Shown: positions 40,601 to 50,443 of the stretch, one piece after another
How positions within the stretch are numbered: the first letter of the stretch is position 1
Layout: each line of letters opens with the position of its first letter
Assembly: GCA_016703785.1 (NCBI GenBank)
Contig: JADJBM010000017.1
Coordinates: forward strand, 1 to 64,000
DNA: 64,000 nucleotides
Origin: Betaproteobacteria bacterium
GTDB lineage: Bacteria; Pseudomonadota; Gammaproteobacteria; Burkholderiales; Rhodocyclaceae
Direction: 5' to 3'
Position numbers and translations under genes: made by a program
The notes under the pieces: model-generated
Told to the model about the DNA's origin: nothing
The model's input: only the letters and a program-made list of their open reading frames with translations
The model's database searches: none

Positions 40601-41434
40601 ACCGAGATCGTTGGTGGCAGTACGCGGAGCCAAGAAGGAAGCTGACAGCTAATCTCTCGCTGACTCCCCGCTGCTTCATCGCTGCAGCCACAACCAAATA
40701 CCTCAACTTCTCTGCCGTGCCGACCAACTACGTTTTCTGCACACGCTCTACGTCTTCACCACCGACCGCTGGGACCTCTACGCCGTCGTCCAATCCACCC
40801 TGCACGAAGTCTGGGCGCGCAAATACAGCGGCGCGCTGAAACACGATTGCGCTACTCACCATCGGATTGCTTCGAGACCTTCCCCTTCCCGCAAGGTCTC
40901 TGGCAAACCGCAAATCCAACTCTTGCAACCCTCGGCGAGCGCTACCACGAACACCGCCGCGCCCTGATGCGCCAGCTCTGGCTCGGCCTCACCGACATCT
41001 ACAACCTGTTCCATTCCCGCGACCTCACACCCGCCCAGGTCGCCAAGGTCAGCAAGAAATCCGCCGAAGAAGCCGAAGCCGGCTACCAGGGCATCCTCGA
41101 ACTGCGCCGCCTCCACCGCGAACTCGACCTTGCCATCCGAGACGCCTACGGCTGGACCGATCTCGACCTCGGCCACGATTTCATTGAAGTCGAAACCCTC
41201 CCCGAAAACGACCGCGTCCGCTACACCCTCAGCCCCGCCGCCCGCAAGGAAGTCCTCAAACGCCTTCTGGATATCAACCATCAGCGCGCCACCGCTGAAT
41301 CGTTAGCAATGGATGCCATAGCGCCCGCAAAAAAGAAGCACAAAAAAGCGGCAAGTGATGATACTCATCCGGATATGTTCAGCGATAGCAGATATTCCCC
41401 TGGGTCGGGCGCGAGGCTTTCGTCTATGCATTGA
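37622..41434 (+). CDS. N6-adenine DNA methyltransferase, Eco57I/DrmMI-like (several frameshifts)
   Basis: About 1,270 residues, with a GTG start overlapping the preceding gene. The N-terminal region (to about residue 430) is specific to Eco57I-type and DrmMI-type enzymes. SAM-binding motif I is VADIACGSGHILLAAARRI (39108-39165), followed by CIYGVDLNPLAVELCKVALW. Catalytic motif IV is FDCILGNPPYLGGQG (39886-39930). A target-recognition and helical C-terminus ends with YSPSDCFETFPFPQ and a long charged segment to 41434. Slips lie near 38970-39060, 39530, 40530 and 40740-40850. NPPY is the signature of gamma-type N6-adenine methylases. The enzyme would mark self DNA for the helicase machinery, although without a separate endonuclease subunit its restriction role is inferred from context. 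Confidence 0.8.
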
Positions 41435-41639
41435 TTCCGCCCTGGGTGCAAGAGAGGCCGGGCAAGCAGTTCGAGTTCTATCGCGACGCGGCGCTGGCGG
41501 CGCTGCAGCGTTGTGCACGTTGGCGGGATGCGCAGGCGCGCGGGCCTCGATTGGCCGTTCCGGATGACCAACCATCCAGCGCGGCACCGCACCGCGCAAG
41601 CAGATCATTAGAACCGATGCGAAGACGGGGGCAACAGCA

Positions 41640-41825
41640 GTGCAAAGCGTGGCGAGTCTGCCTCCATTACCCAAGGGTCTTGAACCCACAATGCCGCTGA
41701 TCCTGAAGGCGGCGGATAACTTGGACAAGATGCAGCGAGGCGCACTCGAACGTGCCGAAGCAGAAAAACTTGCGTTGACGAAGGAGGATTTAGCCGCAGA
41801 ATTCGAGAGGCTAATGGTCGCGTAG
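41640..41825 (+). pseudogene. C-terminal fragment of an unknown defence-island protein
   Basis: A frame from about 41583 to 41825 encodes KQIIRTDAKTGATAVQSVAS, then PLILKAADNLDKMQRGALER and a C-terminus AAEFERLMVA. The upstream part (41430-41560, PPWVQERPGKQFEFYRDAAL) is in a different frame and may belong to the same broken gene, fused at the end of the methylase. It is followed 10 nt later by the SMC-like gene. The end looks like a real protein terminus, but I do not recognise the family. Confidence 0.35.
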
Positions 41826-41835
41826 GATATATGAC

Positions 41836-43691
41836 TTGATCACAGTAGCCAAAATCAAGGATGCAGATTCACCGCGACTGTGGCTAAAGCGCATGGTTCT
41901 CTTTGCGTCACCAGAAAAGCGAGATGCACCCATCCGCGATATTCCTTTGCACCGTGGGTTGAATATCATCTGGGGCGTCGAATTGCCGGATGACGCCGGG
42001 ATAGATGCGGCTCACCCTGTGACTCTATCCGGACACTCGGTCGGCAAGACAACATGTTGCCGTTTGATACGCTATTGCCTAGGCGAAACGACATTTGGTA
42101 ATCCAGCGGCAATGAGTCGCATCAGGAACACATTTCCGGAGTCGTGGGTTGGCATGGAGCTGACCGTAGGCGGTCAGGAGTGGTTGGTACTCAAACCCAT
42201 CGGTCGTTCCGGTAACCCCAAAGCAGCACAGGGGATTGCTATCGAGCATCTTTTTGACCTTGATCGCAAACAGAATAATTTCAGCGTTTTCACGGAACAT
42301 CTGCATAGCACCATGATGAGCGGGCTTCGAGACAAGCGCCCCTCCCAATTCCGCGAAGTCCTACGAGTGGAAACATCTGCTTGCATGGCTAACCCCGCGA
42401 TCAGGAGGCGCGCTTTCAAAGCTTGTATGACTGGCGTTCGCCTCGTAGCGGAGCGGATACGCCAAGATTCGAGAAACCGAAGGAATATGCTTTGTATCTG
42501 ATTCGCCTGGTCTTGGACATTGTTCAGGATGAGGAACTGCGTGTTGCCCAGTTGCTTGGCGAAGCTGAGCGCAGGTTAACGCAATCTGAATCGCGCATAG
42601 CGGAATTACGACAGGAACCGGAGTACGGGCGGACTGAGCAGGAGCGGGCCTTGAAGCAGTTGCTTGGTCTATCGTCTGCGGATGCGCTGAATGTTGACGA
42701 GCTTGATTTAATGTCCCCCATAGTCATCCGTCGCTCGGTGCTGACAGGCACCATCTCCGCTATTCAGAACGAGATTGACGCAATCGATGGACGTATTGCC
42801 CTGGAGCGCGTTTGGCTGGCTTCATACGACGAGCAACGTCGTCTTTTTCATGATGTGATGGAAACGACGGATGGGGCAACTGAGCAGGGGAATCACGAAG
42901 AACCGGAAGACGACACGATTCAAAAACTCCGGGCGATAAGAGGGAAAGATTGCACTTACGGCAACATCCCTTTCGGTGAATGTTCGTATGTACTTGAGCG
43001 TTTGGAGAAAACCGACAAGCTAATCAACCTTCCACAAATACGGGAGGATCGGCGCGTAGCTTCGAGACAGAGCGCCGCTTGAGTATCTTGGATCAGCAGC
43101 GCAAGGACCATGACGAGATAGTTGCTCTGCTGGAAGAATTGCGGAAGAAGCTGGAAGGGAACGTTGCTGACAAGCGCACCAAAGAAGTACGTCTGGCGGA
43201 GCAGCGAAATCAACTTCAGCTTCTCGACTACCACCTCGTGCAGTTGCGATCGGCACGGGACTTGATAGCGGGGCGGTCACCCAACACGGAACTGGAGAAG
43301 GGAAAGCGGCCAGTGCCGCCGAACAACAGGAGGTTATCGAGCTTCAAAAGCAGGAATTACAGCGCTTGCAGGCATCCTATGGACAACGCTTGCAGGCAAT
43401 CGGGAACATATACGATGGCCTGATAAAAAGCGCCTTGTCCGATACCTATTCCGGCGCGCTACAAATGCCGAAGGGCGAATTGCAGTTCCAGATTGAGGAA
43501 GCCACCGGCCTCTCTGGCGAGGCGGTTGAGACCTTGGCCCTCGTGTTAGCCGTATTACTACGACGAGTCGTCCTCCGGAGAAGCTGCGGCAAGCGATTTG
43601 CCTCCAGCTCGAAGCTCATCCACAGACCAACATGCTGTTCGGCTGCGCACTAAGGAATCCGGAATTGCCAGCTACGGGAGATCTTTTCTGA
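41836..43691 (+). CDS. SMC/RecN-like coiled-coil ATPase (broken)
   Basis: TTG start at 41836. The N-terminus has LNIIWGVELPDDAG, then a Walker A GHSVGKTTCCRLIRYCLG and a beta strand GMELTVGGQEWLVLKPIG, as in SMC-like ATPases of ABC-3C and related defence systems. After slips near 42380 and 42420 the frame reads SLYDWRSPRSGADTPRFEKP, then a long coiled coil with a CxxC-like hinge segment (RGKDCTYGNIPFGECSYV, 42950-42985). More slips near 43080, 43290 and 43360 lead to ATGLSGEAVETLALVLA, an ABC signature-like region. The final segment (PPEKLRQAICLQLEAHPQTN, ending at 43689-43691) may belong to another gene joined by a deletion. It probably acted in defence but is now likely inactive. Confidence 0.55.
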
Positions 43692-44014
43692 TGACCGCGC
43701 CACTGAATCGGGACATCAATTCGCGCTTCGAAGACTGGCTCATCAGTCCAACCGAGACCCTCGACTTCGAGGTCAAGGGCTGGCTCGATCTGAGTGATGC
43801 CGAGGCGCGTGGCGCGGTGGCGAAAGCACTTATCGCACCGGAAAACCACGGCGGCGGATTCCTGCTGATTGGGTTTGCCGAAGACCAGGAACGACTGATC
43901 CAGGATCCGCAACGCCCTGCAAGTCTCGCTTAGTACAGGACGGATGAGATCAATGCGATTATCAAGAAGTGCGCTGACTGGCAGAATCCTGAGCAACGCC
44001 AGTTCAATGGGTAG
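43691..44014 (+). pseudogene. AlbA_2 (Schlafen-type) domain remnant
   Basis: ATG 43691 overlaps the upstream stop (TGATG). The frame encodes LDFEVKGWLDLSDAEARGAV, then GGGFLLIGFAEDQERL, a clear AlbA_2 N-terminal domain. It is interrupted by TAG at 43931 and continues in the same frame as YRTDEINAIIKKCADW until about 44014, where it ends. The rest of the normal protein (about 300-400 residues) is missing. This marks the decayed right edge of the defence island, about 110 bp before yacG. Confidence 0.7.
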
Positions 44015-44126
44015 CCAGACAGGTAGCCAGGAGGAAACATGAAGACGAAACACCGCGCCAGTACTGGCATTCCGCCATTCTTCAACCTTACCTTCTGCAA
44101 CCTGTAGGTTTTGTTTCGACGGACTC

Positions 44127-44312
44127 GTGACGAAGACACCTGCTCCGCGCATTGTCATCTGTCTGCTGCGGCAAGCCGGTGCCGTGGATTCCGGCCGCGC
44201 CTTCCGCCCCTTCTGTTCCGAGCGCTGCCGCAACGTCGACCTGGGCGCCTGGGCGGCGGAGGGTATCGCGTGCCCGAAGCAGAGCAAGCCGCTCCCGGAC
44301 GAGCAACAGTAA
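44127..44312 (+). CDS. yacG: DNA gyrase inhibitor YacG (frameshifted)
   Basis: The reading frames assemble to a zinc protein of about 62 residues: a CxxC-type segment with CGKPVPWIP, then FRPFCSERCRNVDLGAWAAEG and YRVPEAEQAAPDEQQ. FCSERC and the upstream Cys pair give the four-cysteine zinc knuckle typical of YacG, which binds and inhibits GyrB. Slips are near 44180, 44270 and in a CCC run at 44295. GTG 44127 is the start. The gene converges on the Nudix gene (stop 44314). It is the first core-genome gene after the defence island. Confidence 0.85.
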   Translation: MTKTPAPRIVICLLRQAGAVDSGRAFRPFCSERCRNVDLGAWAAEGIACPKQSKPLPDEQQ

Positions 44313-44313
44313 C

Positions 44314-45254
44314 TCAATCCCACGCCGCGCGGACGGCCGATCGCGCGATACCGTGCGTGCGCCGGCCTGCTGCGCGGTGTCCAGATCCTCCGCCGCATGC
44401 CGCCGAGCGCGAATACCGGCAAGGGCATGTTTTCCAGCAGTTGCGCGAAGCGTTTCCAGCCGAGGCCGCCGATGCCGGGATGGCTCAACGTATCGCGCAC
44501 CGTTCCCAGCACCGCGAAATCCAGTTCCAGCGCAGCGGCGCGTGCCAGTTCCGCAGCGTGATGACAGGACGCCGCCACCAGCGGCAATTCAGGCCACACC
44601 TCCATTTTGCATCAGTTGTGCGCTGGGCGGTTGCACACCGTCGCGCCGACATGCAGCGCCAGCGCGGCATCGCCGTTGATCAGCACGCGTGCGCCATGGG
44701 CGTGCGCCAGCCGATGTCGCCTCGCGCGCAGGCCTCCCGCCGCTCGACCTTTAACAGCGGCTCGCGGATCTGCACAAGTCGCAAGCCAGCGGCCGGTGCC
44801 CGCCGCAGCTTTCCATCTGCGCCGCAACGCCGGTCTCGCCGGCATGGGTGATGGCGTAGAAATCCGGCAAAGTCAGCCCCCGCAGCACGGCGAGGTTGGC
44901 CGGCAGCAGCGGCGCCACATCGACGTTGTCGGCGCGCCGCCACGCCAACGCCGAATGATGGATGTCGCGGATCTCGCCGTGCCAGCCGGAGACGCGGAAG
45001 AAATGCAGCCGCACGTGGGCGTGCGGATAAACGAACTCGCGGGTGATCCACGGCGTATAGCGATCCGCCTCGATGCCGAGCTCTTCGTGCAGCTCGCGCA
45101 CGAGCGCCTGCGCCGCGGTCTCGCCCGGCTCGATCTTGCCGCCGGGGAATTCCCAGTAGCCGGCGTAGGGCTTGCCCTCGGGCCGCTGGCCCAGCAGGAA
45201 GCTGCCGTCGGGCTGCAGGATGACGGCAGCGGCGGCTTCGACAATGCGCGTCAT
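44314..45254 (-). CDS. Nudix (MutT-type) hydrolase fused to thiamine-phosphate-synthase-like domain (frameshifted)
   Basis: About 313 residues. The N-terminal half carries a complete Nudix box, GGKIEPGETAAQALVRELHEELGI (the key residues are G-x5-E-x7-R-E-x2-E-E-x-G), after AAAVILQPDGSFLLGQRP. It should hydrolyse oxidised nucleotides such as 8-oxo-dGTP. The C-terminal half resembles thiamine monophosphate synthase: LTLPDFYAITHAGET, LVQIREPLLKVERR, LINGDAALAL, then PVFALGGMRR. This fusion is common in betaproteobacteria. Slips lie near 44820, 44740, 44600 and 44385. ATG 45254 overlaps the stop of the upstream DUF815 ATPase (ATGA). Confidence 0.85.
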
Positions 45255-46120
45255 TTCTTGCGGATGCCGTGCTGCCCCGCATAGTCGCGCGCGAACTGCC
45301 AGGCGATGCGGCCGCTGCGCGAACCGCGCATGAGCGCCCACTGCAGCTCCTCTCACGTGCCGCCGCGATGACGGCGGCGGGCGCCGTATTCGCGCAGCCG
45401 GTGATCGGCAATGGCGAGGTAGGCGTCCTGGTCGAAGGGATAGAAGGACAGCCACAGGCCGGAAGCGCCCCGACACGGAGATCTTTTCCCCGATGGTCCC
45501 GCCGGGATGGATCTCTCCGTCGACGTGCTTCGTTTCCAGATTCTCCTGCATGTACTCCGGCATCAGGTGGCGCCGGTTCGAGGTGGCGTAGAGCAGCACG
45601 TTGTCCGGCGTGCTCGCCACCGAGCCGTCGAGGATGCTCTTCAGCGCCTTGTAGCCGGGCTCGCTCGCTTCGAAGGACAGGTCGTAGCAGAAAATGATGA
45701 AGCGCTCCCGCGGCCGTCCGGTCAGCTCGACGATGTCTGGCAGGTCGATAGGTCGTTCTTGTCCCCCTCGATCCAGGCGCAGCCCCTTTGCCGCGTAGCG
45801 GTTGAGCAGCGCCTTCACCGGCGGCTCTTCCCCGTGCCACGCGCGCCGGTGAGCAGCACGTTGTTGGCGCTGTGTCCCTCGACGAACTGCCGCGTGTTGC
45901 GCTCGATGCGCTTCTTCTGCTCGTCGATGTTGCGCAGGTCCTGCAGGCGGATGCGGTGAGGCCGGGCGACCGGCTCAAGATAGCCGCGGCCGCCCGCTGC
46001 GCCAGCGGAACGCCAATCGGGGAGCCTTCAGTCGGGCGCAGCCGCTCCTGCCGGCAAAGAGGATTCGACGCTGCGACAGGAGCTTCGGCGCGGGCAATCA
46101 GGCGGGAGAGGTCATCCATT
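45251..46120 (-). CDS. DUF815-family P-loop ATPase (frameshifted)
   Basis: About 290 residues starting MDDLSRLIARAEA at 46120. The central P-loop is seen in the pieced frames near 45850 (GARGTGKSS), followed by KALLNRYAAKGLRL, PDIVEL and RFIIFCYDLSFEASEPGYKA (Walker B region). SILDGSVASTPDNVLLYATS, then NRRHLMPEYMQENLETKHVD, is highly characteristic of DUF815 ATPases. It ends in a lid sequence with WQFARDYAGQHGIRKK. At least five indels break it. It forms an operon with the Nudix gene through a 4 nt overlap and is divergent from mltA across a 42 bp gap. Function unknown; broadly conserved in proteobacteria. Confidence 0.85.
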
Positions 46121-46162
46121 TCGATTGTTATACTGGCGAAAAATCCGACTTTAGCGAAATTC

Positions 46163-47394
46163 ATGCCGACACGCCAACTCGCAACTGCACTTCTCGCAAT
46201 CGTTGTCGTCCTCGCCGGCTGCGCCACGCAGCCCTGACCGCCAAGCCCGAAGCGACTCAGCTTGCCCGTCCCGCGCCGCAGCCCTGCCCCGCCTGCCCGG
46301 TGTGCCCGAGCGTCGAGCCGCCCATGCCACCCAAACCGCCGGCCAAGCCGCTGCAGGAAGCACGCTGGGAGGACATCGCCGGCTGGGGCGAGGACAACCT
46401 CGCCGAAGCACACGGCGCACTGCTCGAATCCTGCGGCGCCCTCTCAAAAGCAGACTGTCTGGCGCGGTGTCTGCGACGAGGCGCGCGCGCTGCCCGCCGA
46501 GACCGCGGCACTGCGCAGCTTTTTCGAAAGCCGCTTCCGTCCTGGCGCGTGACCAATGCCGACGAATCCCGCGACGGACTCGTCACCGGCTACCGGGCCC
46601 CCTGCTCAAGGGCAGCCGTGAGCGCACCAGGCTCAACCGGCACGCCATCTACGGCGTGCCCGACGATTACTCGTGGTGGACCTCGGCGGGCTGTATCCGA
46701 GTTGAAGAACTACCGCGCCTGCGCGGCGCATCGATGGCCGCAAGGTGGTGCCTACTAGTCGCGCGCCGAACTGGGGCAGCAGGAGGAACAGCTTGCCGGC
46801 AAGGCGCTGTTCTGGGTGGCCAGATCCGATCGAACTGTTCTTCCTGCAGGTGCAGAGCTCCGGCCGCGTGGACCTGCCCGATGGCAGCCGTGCGCCCGTC
46901 GGCTATGCCGACCAGAACAGCCATCCTACACCTCCATCAGGCGCTGGCTGGTGGAGAAGGGCGAATTGAAACTGGAGCAGGCCTCCATGCAGGGAATCCA
47001 GGCCTGGGCGCGGGCCAATCCGCAGCGCCTGAATGAAATGCTCAACACCAACCCGAGCTTCGTCTTCTTCCGCGCACTGCCGGACAACGGCGGTGGCCCG
47101 CTCCAGCGCGCTCGGCGTGCCGCTCGCTCAGGGCGCAGCATTGCCCGTCGACCCGCGCGCCGTGCCACTCCGGTGCGCCGGTGTTCTGCCACCACCCATC
47201 CGAACAGCGACAAGCCGCTGCGCCGCCTCGTGCTGGCGCAGGACACCGGCGGCGCCATCAAGAGCGCGGTACGCGCCGACTTCTTCTGGGGCTTCGGCGC
47301 CGAGGCTGGTGCGCACGCGGGGCGCATGCGCCAGCGCGGCGAAATGTGGGCGCTGCTGCCGAACGGCTACGTGCCGAACAACTCCTCGAAGTAG
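46163..47394 (+). CDS. mltA: Membrane-bound lytic murein transglycosylase A (frameshifted)
   Basis: About 410 residues. ATG 46163 gives a lipoprotein signal (LLAIVVVLAGC; lipobox LAGC), so the protein is anchored to the outer membrane. A proline-rich linker follows, then RWEDIAGWGEDNLAEAHGAL. The MltA core has DGLVTGY, LNRHAIYGVPDD, then LFFLQVQ, GYADQNSHPY, WLVEKGELKLEQASM and VLAQDTGGAIK. The catalytic-Asp segment ADFFWGFGAEAGAHAGRMRQ ends near 47340. It cleaves peptidoglycan to release 1,6-anhydro-muropeptides. Many single-base indels (at least six, for example near 46235, 46460, 46600, 46680, 46760 and 47110) break the frame. Because every segment is conserved, I regard these as sequence errors. 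Confidence 0.9.
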
Positions 47395-47513
47395 TGCGTA
47401 CGCCGCACGGGCGCGCACCGGCCCGGTGCGTGAAGCGTGCGCTGCCGCACCGCAATGGTGCGGCGTGTTGTGCGGGCTGACGCTAATCCCCTGATTCGAC
47501 GTTCCAATTGCTC

Positions 47514-47529
47514 TGGAACGGATTTTGCA
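47514..47529 (+). promoter_or_regulatory. Sigma-54-type promoter of amt
   Basis: TGGAACGGATTTTGCA matches the -24/-12 consensus TGGCACG-N4-TTGCA in all but one position, with GG and GC at the right spacing. It lies 34 nt before the amt start and overlaps an inverted repeat GTTCCA/TGGAAC at 47501-47519. Nitrogen-starvation control by NtrC is the usual regime for this gene; no obvious enhancer site was identified. Confidence 0.75.
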
Positions 47530-47562
47530 CCTATTGTGCTCATTTTATTTCTGGAGCGCACC

Positions 47563-48766
47563 ATGGAACCCGTTGCGATCACGTCCGCCGACGTCCTCTT
47601 CGTCCTGCTCGGCGCCATCATGATTCTGGCCATGCATGCCGGCTTCGCCTTCCTCGAGCTCGGCACGGTGCGCAGGAAGAACCAGGTGAATGCGCTGGTG
47701 AAGATCATGGTGGATTTCGCCGTGTCGACCATCGCCTACTTCTTCATCGGCTACGGCGTCGCCTACGGCGTGCATTTCTTCGCCGGCGCAGAGACGCTGG
47801 CGCAGAAGAACGGCTACGACCTGGTGAAGTTCTTCTTCCTGCTCACCTTCGCCGCCGCCATCCCGGCCATCGTCTCCGGCGGCATTGCCGAGCGCGCGAA
47901 ATTCAACCCCCAGATGGCCGCGACCTTCCTGCTCGTCGGCTTCGTCTATCCCTTCTTCGAGGGCATCGCCTGGAACCAGGCCTACGGCATCCAGGCCTGG
48001 CTGAAGGCCACCTTTGGCGAGGAGTTCCACGACTTCGCCGGCTCGGTGGTGGTGCATGCGGTGGGCGGCTGGGTCGGGCTGGTTGCCGTGCTCATGCTCG
48101 GCGCTCGGCGCGGCCGCTACAACAAGGACGGCGGCATCTCGGCGCATCCGCCCTCGAGCATCCCCTTCCTCGCGCTCGGCGCCTGGGTGCTCACCGTCGG
48201 CTGGTTCGGCTTCAACGTCATGAGCGCGCAAATGCTCGACAAGATCAGCGGGCTGGTGGCGATGAACTCCTCATGGCGATGGTCGGCGGAACGCTGGCGC
48301 GCTGATCGCCGGCAGGAACGACCCGGGCTTCGTGCACAACGGCCCGCTCGCCGGCCTGGTGGCGGTATGCGCCGGCTCCGACCTCATGCACCCCCTCGGC
48401 GCCCTGGTGACGGGCGGCGTGGCGGGCGCATTGTTCGTCTACCTCTTCACGCTGACGCAGAACCGCTGGAAGATCGACGACGTGCTCGGCGTGTGGCCGC
48501 TGCACGGCCTGTGCGGCGCCTGGGGCGGCATCGCCGCCGGCATCTTCGGCGCCAAGGCGCTCGGCGGCCTGGGCGGCGTCGCCTTCATGTCGCAGCTCGC
48601 CGGCACGCTGCTCGGCATCGCCGTCGCCGTCCTCGGCAGCCTGATCGTCTACAGCCTGTTGAAGAAGGCCTTCGGCCTGCGCCTCGACGCCGAGGAGGAA
48701 TTCAACGGCGCCGATCTCTCCATCCACAAGATCTCTTCGACTGCGGAGCGCGAGACGTTGTGGTGA
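47563..48766 (+). CDS. amt: Ammonium transporter (two frameshifts)
   Basis: About 401 residues starting MEPVAITSADVLFVLLGAIM. Eleven membrane helices are expected. Signatures include LELGTVRRKNQVNALVKIMV, GGIAERAKFNPQMAATFLLV, DFAGSVVVHAVGGWVGLVAV (with the first pore His), then VWPLHGLCGAWGGIAAGIFG with the second pore His. Two short deletions, near 48270 and 48298, shift the frame around AMNSLMAMVGGTLAALIAGR. It conducts ammonia under nitrogen limitation. No glnK/glnB lies next to it in this window, though the pair is commonly linked. A sigma-54 promoter precedes it and a perfect terminator follows. Confidence 0.93.
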
Positions 48767-48800
48767 TTCGGCAGAGGTAACAACACAGCTTGTTGAGAAT

Positions 48801-48829
48801 ACTGAAGGCCCGCAATGCGGGCCTTCAGT
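48801..48829 (+). terminator. Rho-independent terminator after amt
   Basis: A perfect 13 bp stem, ACTGAAGGCCCGC paired with GCGGGCCTTCAGT around a 3 nt loop, followed by ATTTG. It lies 35 bp after the amt stop. Confidence 0.85.
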
Positions 48830-48875
48830 ATTTGTGAATCGCGAGCATTGGTAATGGTAGCTTGCGACCCAAAGC

Positions 48876-48958
48876 GTCGTTCCCGCGAAAGCGGAATCCA
48901 TATGCGTGTAAATAACGATACTGGCTTCCGGGTTCCGCTTCGCGGCCCCGGAATGACG
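48876..48958. repeat. Degenerate inverted-repeat element of the common CGTTCCCGCGAAAGCGG type
   Basis: CGTTCCCGCGAAAGCGGAA at about 48878 and its inverted form (TTCCGCTTCGCGG, then CCCGGAATGACG) near 48932-48957 flank about 30 bp. This matches the palindromic intergenic repeats widespread in proteobacteria (REP/MITE-like). The rest of the 380 bp between amt and the TPR gene holds no gene that I can see. Confidence 0.7.
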
Positions 48959-49146
48959 GCTCATGGCCGCTTGTTCTCCTTCCGTCATTCTCATCGCCGT
49001 ATTCCAGCGGCTGACTTTCCCGGGCAAATCCATTTCATTAGACAGGGGACGTTCGAAACTGCTTAGGCAACGCTCTTCTTGCGCATGGCCTAGAATGAAG
49101 GCGGCGATGCGGCCCCATTCTGGACCGCACCGAATTCGGGAATCCC

Positions 49147-49491
49147 ATGACCACGCTGGAAAACCTGCTCAAGCTCGTCGGCACGCCGCGCGACGGCGCC
49201 TTGCTGCGCTACTCGCTGGGCAACGAACTCCTCAAGGCCGGAGATGCGGCGCAGGCCGTTGTTCATCTGCGCGTGGCGGTGGGCGAGGATCCGAAGTACT
49301 CCGCAGCATGGAAGCTGCTTGGCAAGGCCCTGGTTGACGCTGGCCAGCCTGAGGAAGCGCTGGCGGCGTATCGCCAGGGCATTACGGTGGCAGAGGCGCG
49401 GGGCGATATCCAGGCGGCGAAGGAAATGAAGGTGTTCGCCCGGCGCATCGAGCGCGCCGGCGGTACGACCGGGGATGTCTCCGGGCCCTGA
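49147..49491 (+). CDS. Small TPR protein
   Basis: A 114-residue protein with two to three tetratricopeptide repeats: LLRYSLGNELLKAGDAAQAV, then AAWKLLGKALVDAGQPEEAL and ITVAEARGDIQAAKEMKVFA. No signal peptide; likely a cytoplasmic adaptor. ATG 49147 is preceded by GGGAATCCC, a weak ribosome site. It lies 42 bp before the alpha/beta hydrolase gene in the same direction. The partner is unknown. Confidence 0.75.
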   Translation: MTTLENLLKLVGTPRDGALLRYSLGNELLKAGDAAQAVVHLRVAVGEDPKYSAAWKLLGKALVDAGQPEEALAAYRQGITVAEARGDIQAAKEMKVFARRIERAGGTTGDVSGP

Positions 49492-49533
49492 CATCATGCG
49501 GCGATCGTCGCTTTGCCATTCATCGGAGGAATC

Positions 49534-50403
49534 ATGCCTGTCACAACCCGCAGCCTGAACAGGCTCCTGCTCGCAGCAGCGTTCTGCGCGATCGCCGCGC
49601 ACGTGCCGGCGTACGGGCAGGCCGCGGACGCGCTGGCGGGCGATCCGAACCTGGCGCATCCCAACCAGGTGGTCACCGTTGCGGTCGGGAGCCATGCCAT
49701 TTCCGGCCTCGTGACGCATCTGCGCGACGCCACGACCTTCAAGTACGGCGTCGTCCTGTTTCCCGGCTATCCGGGCATCATGCGCCTGCGCGAAGAAGGC
49801 GGCATGCCGCGCTTCGATCTGCGCGGCAACTTCCTCGTGCGCTCGCGACGGCACTGGCTGGACGAGGAAACGCTGGCCGTGGCGGTGGATGCGCCTTCCG
49901 ACCAGTGGGCGACGTTCTCGCAGACCTTTCGCGAAACGCCGCGCTACGGCGCGGACGTGGCCGCCCTGGTGAAGGAACTCGCGCGCCGCCACGGCGTGCA
50001 GGACTGGACCTTCGTCGGCACGAGCGAGGGGTCGGTCAGCGCCTATCATGCGGCGCGCCAGAATCCCGATTTGGCGCGGCGCCTGATCCTGACGGCGTCG
50101 CTGTTCCAGGACTCGCGCATCGGGCCGGGATTGTCCGGCGTTTCGTGGGACGGCCTGCAGGGACGCCTGCTCTGGGTGCATCACGAGGCGGATCCCTGCG
50201 AGTACACCGCCTACAAGGACGCGAAGCGGTTCGCCGAGATAAGCCGCAGCCCGCTGCTCACCGTGCGGGGCGGCGATCCCGGCCGAGGCGATGCCTGCAT
50301 GGCGTACACCGCCCACGGCTTTGTCGGCATGGAACAGCAAACGGTGGAGGCCATGCGGTCCTGGGTGAAAAGCGGGGCGGTTCCGCCCGACGTGGCCCGC
50401 TGA
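49534..50403 (+). CDS. Secreted alpha/beta hydrolase
   Basis: A 289-residue protein. ATG 49534 follows a strong GGAGGA ribosome site. The signal peptide is LLLAAAFCAIAAHVPAYG. The nucleophile elbow is GTSEGSVSAY (Gly-x-Ser-x-Gly-like) near residue 168. The acid-strand segment is WVHHEADPCEYT and the catalytic-His loop YTAHGFVGM near residue 265. Cysteines in DPC and GDACM could pair in the periplasm. Substrate unknown; an esterase- or dipeptidase-like fold. It shares its C-terminal layout with the remnant at 9563. The next hydrolase gene follows after 40 bp, so the two may be co-transcribed. Confidence 0.75.
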   Translation: MPVTTRSLNRLLLAAAFCAIAAHVPAYGQAADALAGDPNLAHPNQVVTVAVGSHAISGLVTHLRDATTFKYGVVLFPGYPGIMRLREEGGMPRFDLRGNFLVRSRRHWLDEETLAVAVDAPSDQWATFSQTFRETPRYGADVAALVKELARRHGVQDWTFVGTSEGSVSAYHAARQNPDLARRLILTASLFQDSRIGPGLSGVSWDGLQGRLLWVHHEADPCEYTAYKDAKRFAEISRSPLLTVRGGDPGRGDACMAYTAHGFVGMEQQTVEAMRSWVKSGAVPPDVAR

Positions 50404-50443
50404 GCGAATCCGAATCGAGGCAGCGTTTTCCGGAGGAGGTGTC

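Noticed and set aside
44680..46413. A long 577-residue minus-strand reading frame
   Set aside because: It only contains pieces of DUF815 and Nudix proteins in mixed frames; the real genes are 45251-46120 and 44314-45254.
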